From NCBI GenBank assembly GCA_963597355.1, contig CAVBPR010000007.1, positions 62,001-126,000 on the forward strand: DNA of 64,000 nt, written 5' to 3'. The position numbers were made by a program, and so were the translations under genes. This DNA comes from UMGS1766 sp963597355 (GTDB lineage: Bacteria; Bacillota; Clostridia; Oscillospirales; Oscillospiraceae). Under the pieces are notes generated by a model. It was given only the letters and a program-made list of their open reading frames with translations, ran no database searches and had not been told where the DNA came from. Shown one piece after another: positions 23,738-31,821 of this stretch; position 1 is the first letter of the stretch, and each line of letters starts with the position of its first letter.

Positions 23738-25582
23738 ATGCGCGAATGGATCGTTGAAGGCGAACAGCTGGTGGAGGAGACCCAAACTCTCTCCCATCTG
23801 GTTTTGAAGGAGGGCGCAAAGCTGGTTGCCCCCGAGGGAAAGTTTGTTCAGTTGACTGTGGACGGCGCAGGCCGTGAGCAGAAGGCTGGGGAGTATTACG
23901 GTGATATCGTGCTCACAGTGGCTGAACTTTACCATATGCCCCCTCATGGTTTGATGATGATGATGAACCGCAGCGAGGAGTTCCACACTGCCGCTGTCAT
24001 TGAGAACAACAAGGTTGTGGAAGCCAAGGGCGTGCCGGCTCTGGTGCAGGACGGTGTGATTACCGGCGAAGAGGCTGTTGGCGTGACCATCTCCAGCAAT
24101 GAAGAAAACTTCAATGGCATTCTGGTCACCGGCGACAGCGACTATGTCATTGCCGACGCTCACATTGATCTGGACGGCCATGGCTACAATGACTTTATCG
24201 GTTCCGGTGCCGGCATTGCTGCCATCGACAACGTTCACCTGACCATTCAGGACAGCGACATCACCATGGATGGTGTTACCCGCTGCGCAGTGCATGTGGG
24301 CGGCGACAGCGTTGTCCATGTTGACAATTGCCGCATTGAAAACCACAGCCCCGATGATGCGGACTGGATGGGCGACTTCAGCTGGGGTATTGCTGTTACC
24401 GGCACCAACCGTCTGGTGCAGCTGTGCGACAACGGCACGGTGTACTACACCAACTGCGACCTGAAGACCAACGGCTGGGGCGTGTTCTCCATCGACGGCT
24501 GCGATGATTCTGCAAACATTTACGTCAAGGACTGCAAAGTGGAGCTGTCCGGCCCTCGGGCGGTTGGCTACGGCGCTTTCTGCATCGGCGACCGGAATAT
24601 TGTCAGCTTCGACCATTCTGAGGTTCACGTTGACGGCTATCCTCTGCTGGTGCGGGGCATGATCGGTGCAGCCCGTGCCGAGATTGTCAACGGCTGCGAA
24701 ATCAGTGGCAATCGCTATGGCGTGTTTGTCATCGGCGATAAGAACACTCCGGTTACCATTGCAGATTCCAGCATCGTGACCGGCAAGTCCACCATTGTGG
24801 TCAAGGGTTCCGCCACCGACTTCCACATCAGCAATTCCTACCTGCAGCCCGGCAACGGCACGGTTCTCCAGCTCCACGACAACGATGAGGGCGGCATGGA
24901 TGCCACTTCCGTTATTGTTGCAACCGATGAGAAGGACGAGTATGTCGAAGGCCGTGACCTGACTAAGTTCGATCCGACGCTGGACGTCTCCGTTGAGCTG
25001 AGCGACATGACCGTGGTGGGCAACTTCTTCAACTCCACCACCAACCTGCATATGGAGCAATACCTGTGCAATGACGACGCACCCACCACAGCACCTACAT
25101 TCGGCGGCATGTTTGCACCTCCTGCGGACGCACCTGCAGGCGGCCCTGGCGCTCCCGGCGGTCCCGACGGTGCTCCCGGTGCAGACCATCCCGATCCTCA
25201 TATGGGTCACGACAAGGATCTGCGCGGCCCGAAGAACCTGCTGGTCGAAATGAACGACACCCGTGTGGAGGGCATCATCTCCTCTGCTTCCCAGTCTTAT
25301 CGCGACGGCGTGAAGAAGATCTATCAGGGCAACCGTCTGGAGCTGAGCAATATTACCCAGACCGCCGCACCCACGGTAAACAACGGCGTGATCGTCCGCA
25401 TGGATCGCTTCAGCAGCTGGCTGGTGACCGGAACTTCTTATCTGACCGTTCTGGAACTGGGCGAGAATTCCATCGTAAAGGGCGCAAACGGCAAGAAGCT
25501 GGTTATGACGGTTGACGGCGTGGAAACCGAGATCGTTCCCGGCACCCGTTATGCCGGTAAGATCGTTCTGAAGCTTGCTTAA
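23738..25582 (+). CDS. cytosolic right-handed parallel beta-helix protein of unknown function
   Basis: 614 residues without signal peptide or membrane segment. Repeated short beta-strand turns with Asp/Asn/Gly (for example VHLTIQDSDITMDG, NIYVKDCKVELSG, AEIVNGCEISGNRYGVFVIGD, VTIADSSIV) from about residue 105 to 395 predict a parallel beta-helix of the pectate-lyase type. An Ala/Pro/Gly-rich and His/Asp-containing insert lies around residues 455-500, then a second beta-rich part. Strong AGGAGG site and biased codons suggest abundance. Co-regulated with the flavoenzyme/SnoaL operon by the same LysR-type site. It could be an isomerase, lyase or scaffold; no catalytic residues can be assigned. 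Confidence 0.75.
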   Translation: MREWIVEGEQLVEETQTLSHLVLKEGAKLVAPEGKFVQLTVDGAGREQKAGEYYGDIVLTVAELYHMPPHGLMMMMNRSEEFHTAAVIENNKVVEAKGVPALVQDGVITGEEAVGVTISSNEENFNGILVTGDSDYVIADAHIDLDGHGYNDFIGSGAGIAAIDNVHLTIQDSDITMDGVTRCAVHVGGDSVVHVDNCRIENHSPDDADWMGDFSWGIAVTGTNRLVQLCDNGTVYYTNCDLKTNGWGVFSIDGCDDSANIYVKDCKVELSGPRAVGYGAFCIGDRNIVSFDHSEVHVDGYPLLVRGMIGAARAEIVNGCEISGNRYGVFVIGDKNTPVTIADSSIVTGKSTIVVKGSATDFHISNSYLQPGNGTVLQLHDNDEGGMDATSVIVATDEKDEYVEGRDLTKFDPTLDVSVELSDMTVVGNFFNSTTNLHMEQYLCNDDAPTTAPTFGGMFAPPADAPAGGPGAPGGPDGAPGADHPDPHMGHDKDLRGPKNLLVEMNDTRVEGIISSASQSYRDGVKKIYQGNRLELSNITQTAAPTVNNGVIVRMDRFSSWLVTGTSYLTVLELGENSIVKGANGKKLVMTVDGVETEIVPGTRYAGKIVLKLA

Positions 25583-25620
25583 TTGCCGGCAGTTTTCTTA
25601 AGAAATTACATTCCGTGATA

Positions 25621-25652
25621 TTGCCCAAAAACAGAAAATTGTTTTTGGGCAA
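25621..25652. terminator. 13-bp inverted repeat after the beta-helix gene
   Basis: TTGCCCAAAAACA and its exact complement around GAAAAT. It contains its own T-run and probably terminates the beta-helix transcript; an operator role is also possible because it lies just before the permease promoter. Confidence 0.55.
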
Positions 25653-25674
25653 CATCACAACAAATTGGAATGAA

Positions 25675-25741
25675 TGTAACAGTTCGTTGTAGATTTGAGT
25701 TAATTTCGTTCCTTTACAGAAGGATTAACTCAAAGTATAAT
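25675..25741 (+). promoter_or_regulatory. LysR-type operator-promoter of the permease gene
   Basis: TGTAAC-AGTTC-GTTGTA (25675-25691), 12 bp, TTTCGTTCCTTTACA (25704-25718, -35 TTTACA), 17 bp, -10 TATAAT (25736-25741). The best core promoter of the three co-regulated ones. Confidence 0.8.
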
Positions 25742-25872
25742 AAGAATTGTAAATTGCGAGGAAGGAATCTGTGCAAAATGCACAGCAAGTGCTGAACTCT
25801 TGGGGGAGGGGGAGGCAGTTGTGGTTCTTTCTCTCGCAGCAAGCAAGACAAAGAGATTTGAGGAGGTAATTT

Positions 25873-27282
25873 ATGTCTTCTGCAGCATCCGCAGCAGTAT
25901 CTTCTGCTGCAGCCACTGCTTCCGGAATTCCGTTCCTGAGCAGCGTGCCTGTTTCCGCCGCCCTGTTGATCATCGGCATCGTTCTGTTCGTTGTCATGTG
26001 CTACAAGGGCATCCACACCGCCGTTTCTGCTATCATCGCATCTGCAGTGGTTGCTTTGGGCAGTAGCACCGGCTTTTTGACCACCATCACCACCACCTGG
26101 TCCACCGGTCTGGGCAGCTTCGCCAAGGACAGCGGTCTGGCTTTCATTTCTGCCGGCCTGTTCTCCTATCTGATGCGTGAGACTCGTTCCGGTGAGGCAA
26201 TCGCCGAGAAGTTCATCAAGATCATCGGTGCTGACCATTCTCCTTACATCATCGCAGTTACCGCTGCTGTTCTTCAGCTGGCTGGTATCCAGAGCTACAT
26301 CTTCATTGTGGCTACCATGACCTTCTCCCTGATGAAGAAGGCTGACCTGCCCATCTACATCGGCTATGCAGCCTGCATCGCTGTGCCTCCCATCGTGACC
26401 TTCACGATGCCGGGCGTCACGGCAATGCCGAACGTGCTGCCCACCACCATGCTGGGCACCACCACCTGGGCTGCTCCCGGCCTGTCCCTGGCCACTGCTG
26501 CTACCGGCATCATCCTGATGATCATCTACATGCAGCACCTGATCAAGCAGGCTCGTAAGAAGGGCATCGGCTATACCACCAACGAAGAGGATGAGTATGG
26601 CTCCAACAAGATGTTCGGCGATATCGAGATGCCTGCTTTCTGGAAGTCCGTTCTGCCCATCATCCTGGTCATTGTTCTGGCTGGTGTCTTCCAGCTGGCC
26701 ATTGGCTGGACTGCTATGAATGCTCTGATCTTCGCTATGTGGATCACTTCCGGCGTTGTCGTTCTGCTGAACTGGCATGTTGTCATCCATCAGATCAAGA
26801 TCACCCGCGCTCTGAGCCAGGGCTGCACCGAGATGTTCCCCTTCATTGTTATGTCCGGCTGCGTTTACGGCTTCGGCAACGTCACTCAGGCTTCCGCCTG
26901 CTTCGAGCCTCTGAAGGCTGCAATCCTGAACATCAACCTGAACCCCTACATCACCTGCTGGCTGTCCGTCTGCTTGATTGCAGCTCTGTGCGCCGACGGT
27001 GTCAGCGGCATGGTTATGTGGCTGTCCATCTTCGGCGGTCAGTATGGCGCAGGCAGCGAGATGGCAAATGCTGGTCTGGTCAACCCCGCAGCAATCCATC
27101 GTATCGCAGTTTCTGCAGCTACTACCTTCGACTCTCTGCCCCACAGCCCGATGCTGGCTCAGGGCATGGCCGTGTTCAAAACCAACATGAAGGAGTCCTA
27201 CAAGTACAGCTTCGTGCTGACGGTCATCTTCCCCGTGATCTTCAGCTTGGTGGCTGTGGTCGGCGCAATCATCTTCTATTGA
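25873..27282 (+). CDS. GntP-type anion/H+ symporter family permease
   Basis: 469 residues with about 12 hydrophobic segments. The late segment HRIAVSAATTFDSLPHSPML resembles the conserved SGGLDSLPHNGAV region of gluconate permeases. The N-terminus is Ala/Ser-rich. Strongly biased codons suggest high expression. Controlled by the same operator as the SnoaL/OYE operon, so it is the likely uptake system for the acidic substrate of that pathway. Assignment to GntP rather than a neighbouring ion-transporter family is moderate. Confidence 0.8.
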   Translation: MSSAASAAVSSAAATASGIPFLSSVPVSAALLIIGIVLFVVMCYKGIHTAVSAIIASAVVALGSSTGFLTTITTTWSTGLGSFAKDSGLAFISAGLFSYLMRETRSGEAIAEKFIKIIGADHSPYIIAVTAAVLQLAGIQSYIFIVATMTFSLMKKADLPIYIGYAACIAVPPIVTFTMPGVTAMPNVLPTTMLGTTTWAAPGLSLATAATGIILMIIYMQHLIKQARKKGIGYTTNEEDEYGSNKMFGDIEMPAFWKSVLPIILVIVLAGVFQLAIGWTAMNALIFAMWITSGVVVLLNWHVVIHQIKITRALSQGCTEMFPFIVMSGCVYGFGNVTQASACFEPLKAAILNINLNPYITCWLSVCLIAALCADGVSGMVMWLSIFGGQYGAGSEMANAGLVNPAAIHRIAVSAATTFDSLPHSPMLAQGMAVFKTNMKESYKYSFVLTVIFPVIFSLVAVVGAIIFY

Positions 27283-27311
27283 TCGCCTGACCCCAGATTC
27301 CTGGACCCCCC

Positions 27312-27346
27312 AAAACGCCGGGATGCTTGCATCCCGGCGTTTTGTT
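27312..27346 (+). terminator. terminator of the permease gene
   Basis: A 15-bp perfect stem AAAACGCCGGGATGC with its complement and a TT loop. Confidence 0.9.
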
Positions 27347-27358
27347 ATCCTTTCTTCC

Positions 27359-27388
27359 TTGACAGTGCTGGAAACGGCGGGGTAAAAT
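27359..27388 (+). promoter_or_regulatory. sigma-70 promoter of the foldase gene
   Basis: TTGACA (27359-27364), an 18-bp spacer and TAAAAT (27383-27388). The expected start near 27395 rules out the upstream GTG at 27392 as translation start. Confidence 0.75.
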
Positions 27389-27445
27389 ACAGTGTCATCG
27401 GCGGATATAACCGCGGTCGAGAATTTTGCAAAAGGAATTGACAGA

Positions 27446-28525
27446 ATGAAAGATTTGTTTTCCAAGCGTACCCTTATCATTATTTGTGTCCCGGTATTGT
27501 TTGTGCTGGTGATTTTGGCCATCGGCATTCCCCAGCAGCTGCTTACGGCGGTCAATGTGGGCAGCGAAAAATACAATATTGCCGCCTATAACTACTATTA
27601 TTATGAAGCCTATTACAGCTTTGTAAGCGAGCATCAAAACGAGCTGGGCGACCTGGGGCTGAACGTGAACGGCGATCTGCAAAAGCAGAACTATGACGAT
27701 TCAACCACATGGGCGGAGTACTTTCGGCAGGTAGCCCTGGCCAATATGCAGGAATATGCCGCGCTCAACCGGGCGGCGGATGAGGCTGGCTACGATGCAG
27801 AGGATGAGGTCGCTGCCGTACGAGCCGAGAACGAAAAGAAAATTCGGGATTACTGCGTCAGTGCCGGCATTTCAGAGCCGGATAAGTATCTGGAAAAGCT
27901 CTATGATGCAGGCATGAATGAGAAGATTTACTACGCTCAGCTGGCCAGCCGCACCCGTGCGGAAAGCTATCGCAGTGTGTTGATGGAACAATTAAAACCG
28001 ACCGACGAGGAAGTTGAGACGTATCGGCAAAAGTATTATGACACGTCTTCCGACTATCAGACGGCGGATGTGGTTGTAACCTATTTTGTTCCCGGAACAG
28101 ATCGGTCAACCGGCGAGACGGAGGAGCATCAATGGGAAAACGCCGGTAAACTGGCTGAGGCGGCCCAGGCACGGGCCGAGGCGAATGGCGGAGATTTGGC
28201 GGCCTATGTTGCGATTGCAACGCAGTTTTCCGAATTGGATGACGACCGGGCTCCGGATGGACATTTCTCGGCCTTAACAAAAGAGGATGTAGAGGAAGTT
28301 CTGGAAAACTGGTGCTTTGATGCCGCTCGCAAAAGCGGAGATAGCGCTGTGCTGCGGGACGACACCGGATGGTATCTGGTTTATTTCAACGGCTGGGATG
28401 AAAGCGCCCTGAGCGTTCAGGCGCGGGAAGCGCTGAATCAGGAGCGCTATGATCAATGGCTGAACGAACAGGAAACATCCCTTACTGTAAAAACCCATGG
28501 CTTTGCCATGATCATTGCGCGTTGA
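27446..28525 (+). CDS. PrsA/SurA-like extracytoplasmic foldase (peptidyl-prolyl isomerase-like)
   Basis: 359 residues from the ATG at 27446 (AAGGA upstream). One N-terminal membrane anchor (RTLIIICVPVLFVLVILAIG, residues about 7-27) precedes a mainly helical, highly charged SurA_N-like domain. The C-terminal part (from about residue 220, ending in DDTGWYLVYFNGW) resembles a parvulin core but lacks a clear intact active site. Probably assists folding outside the membrane. Followed 13 bp later by an anchored hydrolase-like gene. Confidence 0.68.
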   Translation: MKDLFSKRTLIIICVPVLFVLVILAIGIPQQLLTAVNVGSEKYNIAAYNYYYYEAYYSFVSEHQNELGDLGLNVNGDLQKQNYDDSTTWAEYFRQVALANMQEYAALNRAADEAGYDAEDEVAAVRAENEKKIRDYCVSAGISEPDKYLEKLYDAGMNEKIYYAQLASRTRAESYRSVLMEQLKPTDEEVETYRQKYYDTSSDYQTADVVVTYFVPGTDRSTGETEEHQWENAGKLAEAAQARAEANGGDLAAYVAIATQFSELDDDRAPDGHFSALTKEDVEEVLENWCFDAARKSGDSAVLRDDTGWYLVYFNGWDESALSVQAREALNQERYDQWLNEQETSLTVKTHGFAMIIAR

Positions 28526-28538
28526 GGAGGCGGAAACA

Positions 28539-29576
28539 ATGAAAAAGAAGCAGGAAACTCCCAACACCAATCCGGCGAAGCCAAGAAAGAAACCATCTAA
28601 AACCCAGCGGCGCAACCAGATTATGTTGCTGGTGGGTGTGCTGATCATTATCTTTGCAATCTGGGCAGTGCGTTTGCCAAAGAACTATGTCAATATGTTC
28701 ATTGGTCACTACGATGGAACGACCAGCATCGTGGAGGAACTGAAGGGCATTAAGCACACCGACGAAGAAAAGGCACAGCTGCTGCCCCTCCAAACGGCAT
28801 TCGACGACTGGAAGCAGACCCACCTGCGGGATGATGTGACGATTACATCTCAGGACGGGCTGACCTTATCCGGCGGCTGGTATGACGCCGGAGGAGATGT
28901 AACCGTTATTTTGTTCCACAGTTTTGACGGAAGCTCTTCTTCCTCCGATTATCTTTTTGCACCTTACTATGCAGAAAAAGGCTACAACATTCTCCTGCCG
29001 GACAGCCGGAGCCACGGTGACAGCGAAGGACAGCTGGTCACTTATGGACAGCTGGAGGGTCAGGATGCCGCCGACTGGATGCGATGGGTATTGGAGAAGT
29101 GCGGAAAGGACCAGAAGATCATTCTTCAGGGACAGACGCTGGGAGCCAATGCCGCTTTAGCCGGCGCAGCCGCAGCGCAGCAGGACGATCAGCTTTCGAA
29201 GGCACTCACCTTTGTGGTTGCCGAAAGTCCGGTGGTGAACCTTTACGACGCAGGAAAATATCTTCTCAGCAAGCAGTTTAATCTGCCGGGCATGATGATG
29301 CCGCTGACGGCGATGTTTGCCCGCGACCAGCTGGGGGAAGCCATGAAAAATGTGGATCTGGCAACTATGACGGCAGGGACAACGGTTCCGGCGCTGTTTT
29401 TAGAGGGTACACAGGATACCGTAATTGATCCGGAAAGCGTGGAACAATTTGCGGAAAGCTATGGCGGCACAAGCCAGCTTTTGACGGCGGATTGCCGATA
29501 TGGCATGGTCTATGCCGCAGATCAAACAGAGATCGAAACAGCACTGGATCAAATGATTCAAAATTACATCAACTGA
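28539..29576 (+). CDS. membrane-anchored alpha/beta-hydrolase-fold protein with degenerate active site
   Basis: 345 residues from the ATG at 28539 (GAGGAGG upstream). A basic N-terminus, one membrane segment (IMLLVGVLIIIFAIWAV) and an alpha/beta hydrolase domain from about residue 95, with the oxyanion-like FHSFDGS, LLPDSRSHGDSEG and nucleophile elbow GQTLGA. The expected Ser of GxSxG is Thr, and the usual C-terminal catalytic His is not visible in the terminal segment (CRYGMVYA). It may be non-catalytic. In operon with the foldase, ending at a strong terminator. Confidence 0.78.
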   Translation: MKKKQETPNTNPAKPRKKPSKTQRRNQIMLLVGVLIIIFAIWAVRLPKNYVNMFIGHYDGTTSIVEELKGIKHTDEEKAQLLPLQTAFDDWKQTHLRDDVTITSQDGLTLSGGWYDAGGDVTVILFHSFDGSSSSSDYLFAPYYAEKGYNILLPDSRSHGDSEGQLVTYGQLEGQDAADWMRWVLEKCGKDQKIILQGQTLGANAALAGAAAAQQDDQLSKALTFVVAESPVVNLYDAGKYLLSKQFNLPGMMMPLTAMFARDQLGEAMKNVDLATMTAGTTVPALFLEGTQDTVIDPESVEQFAESYGGTSQLLTADCRYGMVYAADQTEIETALDQMIQNYIN

Positions 29577-29583
29577 CAGACAA

Positions 29584-29618
29584 CCCCATCTCAGGCAGTT
29601 TCTTTGCCTGAGATGGGG
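29584..29618 (+). terminator. terminator of the foldase/hydrolase operon
   Basis: A 14-bp perfect stem CCCCATCTCAGGCA with its complement; the downstream T-run is weak. Confidence 0.75.
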
Positions 29619-29642
29619 CTGTCTATTTCTACAATGTATGGG

Positions 29643-29671
29643 TTGCAACTCGATGAATCGTTGGCTATAAT
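29643..29671 (+). promoter_or_regulatory. sigma-70 promoter of rpoN
   Basis: TTGCAA (29643-29648), a 17-bp spacer and TATAAT (29666-29671). Confidence 0.8.
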
Positions 29672-29702
29672 GACATAAAGAGAGCGAAAGGTGGTGCAAA
29701 AG

Positions 29703-31052
29703 ATGAAACTGGAACAAAAACTGCAACAAACGCAAGCGCTTTCCCCGCAAACAATACAGCGATTGGAAATTCTTCAGAAGAATACGCTGGAGCTTGCGGA
29801 TTATGTGAAAGAGGCAGCGCTGGAGAATCCCGTCCTGGAAATAGAGCTTCCGGAAGCTTTTGTACCAGCCCGCGGGCGAGAGCAGGGGAGAATGGAGTGG
29901 CTGGAAAGCAACGATGCTCAAAACCGGTGGTATCATCGGCAGGATGATGAGGGTGATGAACGCAACCGGATTCCGGATCGGCAGGGACAATCCCTGAAGG
30001 AGTATATCCGCAGTCAACTTCCGGTGCAAAGCAAAGCGCTGGAGCGGGCGACAGAGTATCTTCTGGAGAGTCTGGATGCAAACGGATGGATATCGGAGTC
30101 ATTGGAGCAGCTTTCGCAGGAAAGTGCTATTCCTCTGGCTTTGCTGGAACGGGCTCTGGCGCAAATTCAAAATGCAGAGCCTTGGGGCGTAGGAGCCAGA
30201 GATTTGCGGGAATGCCTGTTGATTCAGCTTTATCGCCGCCCTGATGCAGATGATATTGCAGCGAAGATTGTGCGGGATTATTTACCGGAGCTGGCAAAAA
30301 ATCATTTTAACCTCATTGCAAGAGAACTGCAGATATCACAGGAGAGAGTGCGGCAGGCGGCGGAGCAGATTAAGCTGCTGAATCCAAGACCGGCAAACGG
30401 ATTTTCTTATGCAGAACCAACGAATTATATTATTCCGGACATGGTTGCAAAGTGGAATGGAGAGGGATTTGACCTTCGTTTGAGTGAAGCAGGCAGCGTG
30501 CGCCTGAACATCAGCAGCTATTACATTCAAATGCAGAAGGAAAGCCGCGATGCGGAGGTGATTGCCTACCTGGATCAAAAGGTGCGCCAGGCACAATGGC
30601 TGGTCACTGCAGTGGGACAGAGGAGAGAGACCATGCTGCGCTGTATGCAGGTCATTATGGAGCTTCAGCCGGAATACTTTCAAAATGAAAAAGGGACTTT
30701 GCGGCCGATGACCTTAGGCGATGTAGCAAGTCGGCTTGGAATTCATGAATCTACGGTAAGTCGGGCGATTCGGGGAAAGTACATCCAGTGTCCGGACGGA
30801 GTTGTGCCGCTGTCGTTTTTCTTCTCAAGGGCTGCTTTTGGAGGCGAAGACGGGAGGGATGCGGCATCTGGACAGGAAGTGAAGGACAGACTGCGTGCCT
30901 TGCTGAAGAAGGAAGACCCACATAAGCCCTATTCCGATCAAAAGCTGGCAGAGCTGCTGGAGGAGGAAGGCTACTCCGTTTCGCGAAGAACGGTGGCAAA
31001 ATATCGAGGGGAAATGGGCGTCCCACCCGCTACCGGAAGAAAGAAAACATAA
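29703..31052 (+). CDS. rpoN: RNA polymerase sigma-54 factor
   Basis: 449 residues from the ATG at 29703; a GTG at 29691 lies inside the ribosome site. An N-terminal glutamine/leucine-rich activator region (KLEQKLQQTQALSPQTIQRLEILQ), the core-binding domain, an HTH (TLGDVASRLGIHESTVSRAIRGKYIQ) and the RpoN box RRTVAKYRGEMG near the C-terminus are all present. Shorter than the E. coli protein (477) but complete. It serves the sigma-54 promoter of the ABC uptake operon in this window. Confidence 0.97.
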   Translation: MKLEQKLQQTQALSPQTIQRLEILQKNTLELADYVKEAALENPVLEIELPEAFVPARGREQGRMEWLESNDAQNRWYHRQDDEGDERNRIPDRQGQSLKEYIRSQLPVQSKALERATEYLLESLDANGWISESLEQLSQESAIPLALLERALAQIQNAEPWGVGARDLRECLLIQLYRRPDADDIAAKIVRDYLPELAKNHFNLIARELQISQERVRQAAEQIKLLNPRPANGFSYAEPTNYIIPDMVAKWNGEGFDLRLSEAGSVRLNISSYYIQMQKESRDAEVIAYLDQKVRQAQWLVTAVGQRRETMLRCMQVIMELQPEYFQNEKGTLRPMTLGDVASRLGIHESTVSRAIRGKYIQCPDGVVPLSFFFSRAAFGGEDGRDAASGQEVKDRLRALLKKEDPHKPYSDQKLAELLEEEGYSVSRRTVAKYRGEMGVPPATGRKKT

Positions 31053-31059
31053 ATCAGAA

Positions 31060-31095
31060 ACAGGGTGCATGGCAAGTTTTTGCCATACACCCTGT
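31060..31095. terminator. bidirectional terminator after rpoN
   Basis: A 16-bp stem ACAGGGTGCATGGCAA with a near-perfect complement and GTTT loop, between convergent genes. Confidence 0.85.
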
Positions 31096-31108
31096 TCTTG
31101 TCAGGTTT

Positions 31109-31765
31109 TTATTTTTCTAATATGGATGTAAAAGCAAGGTGCCGATCCAGTTTTGTTCCAATCCAGCCAATGACTTTTCCCATGGTACAGGCGGCGAGGA
31201 TGGTTCCAATGCCCAGCCCTTCCAAACGTCCAAGGAAGAGAAGGGTCAGCAGCATCGTAACGGCAAGACAGGTGACATCAAAGATGATCTTAATTCTGGA
31301 ATAGGCAACGCCAGTGATATCCGACAACTCTCTCGGAAAGAGATCGGTGGGAATGATGGGCAGCTTGCATCGGTTGGACAGGGCAATGCCGAAGCAGATG
31401 AGCAGGTAGCTGATGATAAAGTAAATAACCTGCATGACCCACCCTTTGGGAAGAAGGGGAATCCAAAGTTCATAAAAATCCAGCAGCTTGCCAAATACAA
31501 ATCCGACGACAAAGCTGAAGAGATATTGCGGCACAAATTTCTTTCGCAGAATCATGAGAGAGAGTACCAGCAGTCCCTGAAATAAATAAGTCCAGGTTCC
31601 GAGAGACAGGCGGGGGAGCACCTCGGAAAAGGCGAAGGGAACGCTGGAAATGGCAGAAATTCCTGCACCGGAATAGAGCATCAGCACGACGCCAAAACTG
31701 TTGATTACAACGGCAAGAGCCAGAGCGGCCTCGCCGCGAAGAGTATGTATTGCTTCTTCTTCCAT
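31109..31765 (-). CDS. YczE/YyaS/YitT-family membrane protein
   Basis: 218 residues from the ATG at 31765 (GGAGG upstream); a longer frame to 31951 overlaps the neighbour and has no family match. Five to six membrane segments, with the conserved SGAGISAISSVPFAFSE region near residue 34 and GFVFGKLLDFYELWIPLLP. Function unsettled in the family. It follows the epimerase-like gene with a 56-bp gap. Confidence 0.82.
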   Translation of the reverse strand: MEEEAIHTLRGEAALALAVVINSFGVVLMLYSGAGISAISSVPFAFSEVLPRLSLGTWTYLFQGLLVLSLMILRKKFVPQYLFSFVVGFVFGKLLDFYELWIPLLPKGWVMQVIYFIISYLLICFGIALSNRCKLPIIPTDLFPRELSDITGVAYSRIKIIFDVTCLAVTMLLTLLFLGRLEGLGIGTILAACTMGKVIGWIGTKLDRHLAFTSILEK

Positions 31766-31821
31766 AATAAAATATGCCTCCGTTGATATGGCGATGATTT
31801 TCAGTTGCAAGGGGGTACAAT

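Noticed and set aside
23702..25210. 502-codon open frame antisense to the beta-helix gene
   Set aside because: Shadow frame; the sense gene has a strong ribosome site and regulated promoter.
25714..27576. 620-codon open frame antisense to the permease
   Set aside because: His/Gln/Asp-rich low-complexity translation typical of an antisense shadow; the sense strand is a clear permease.
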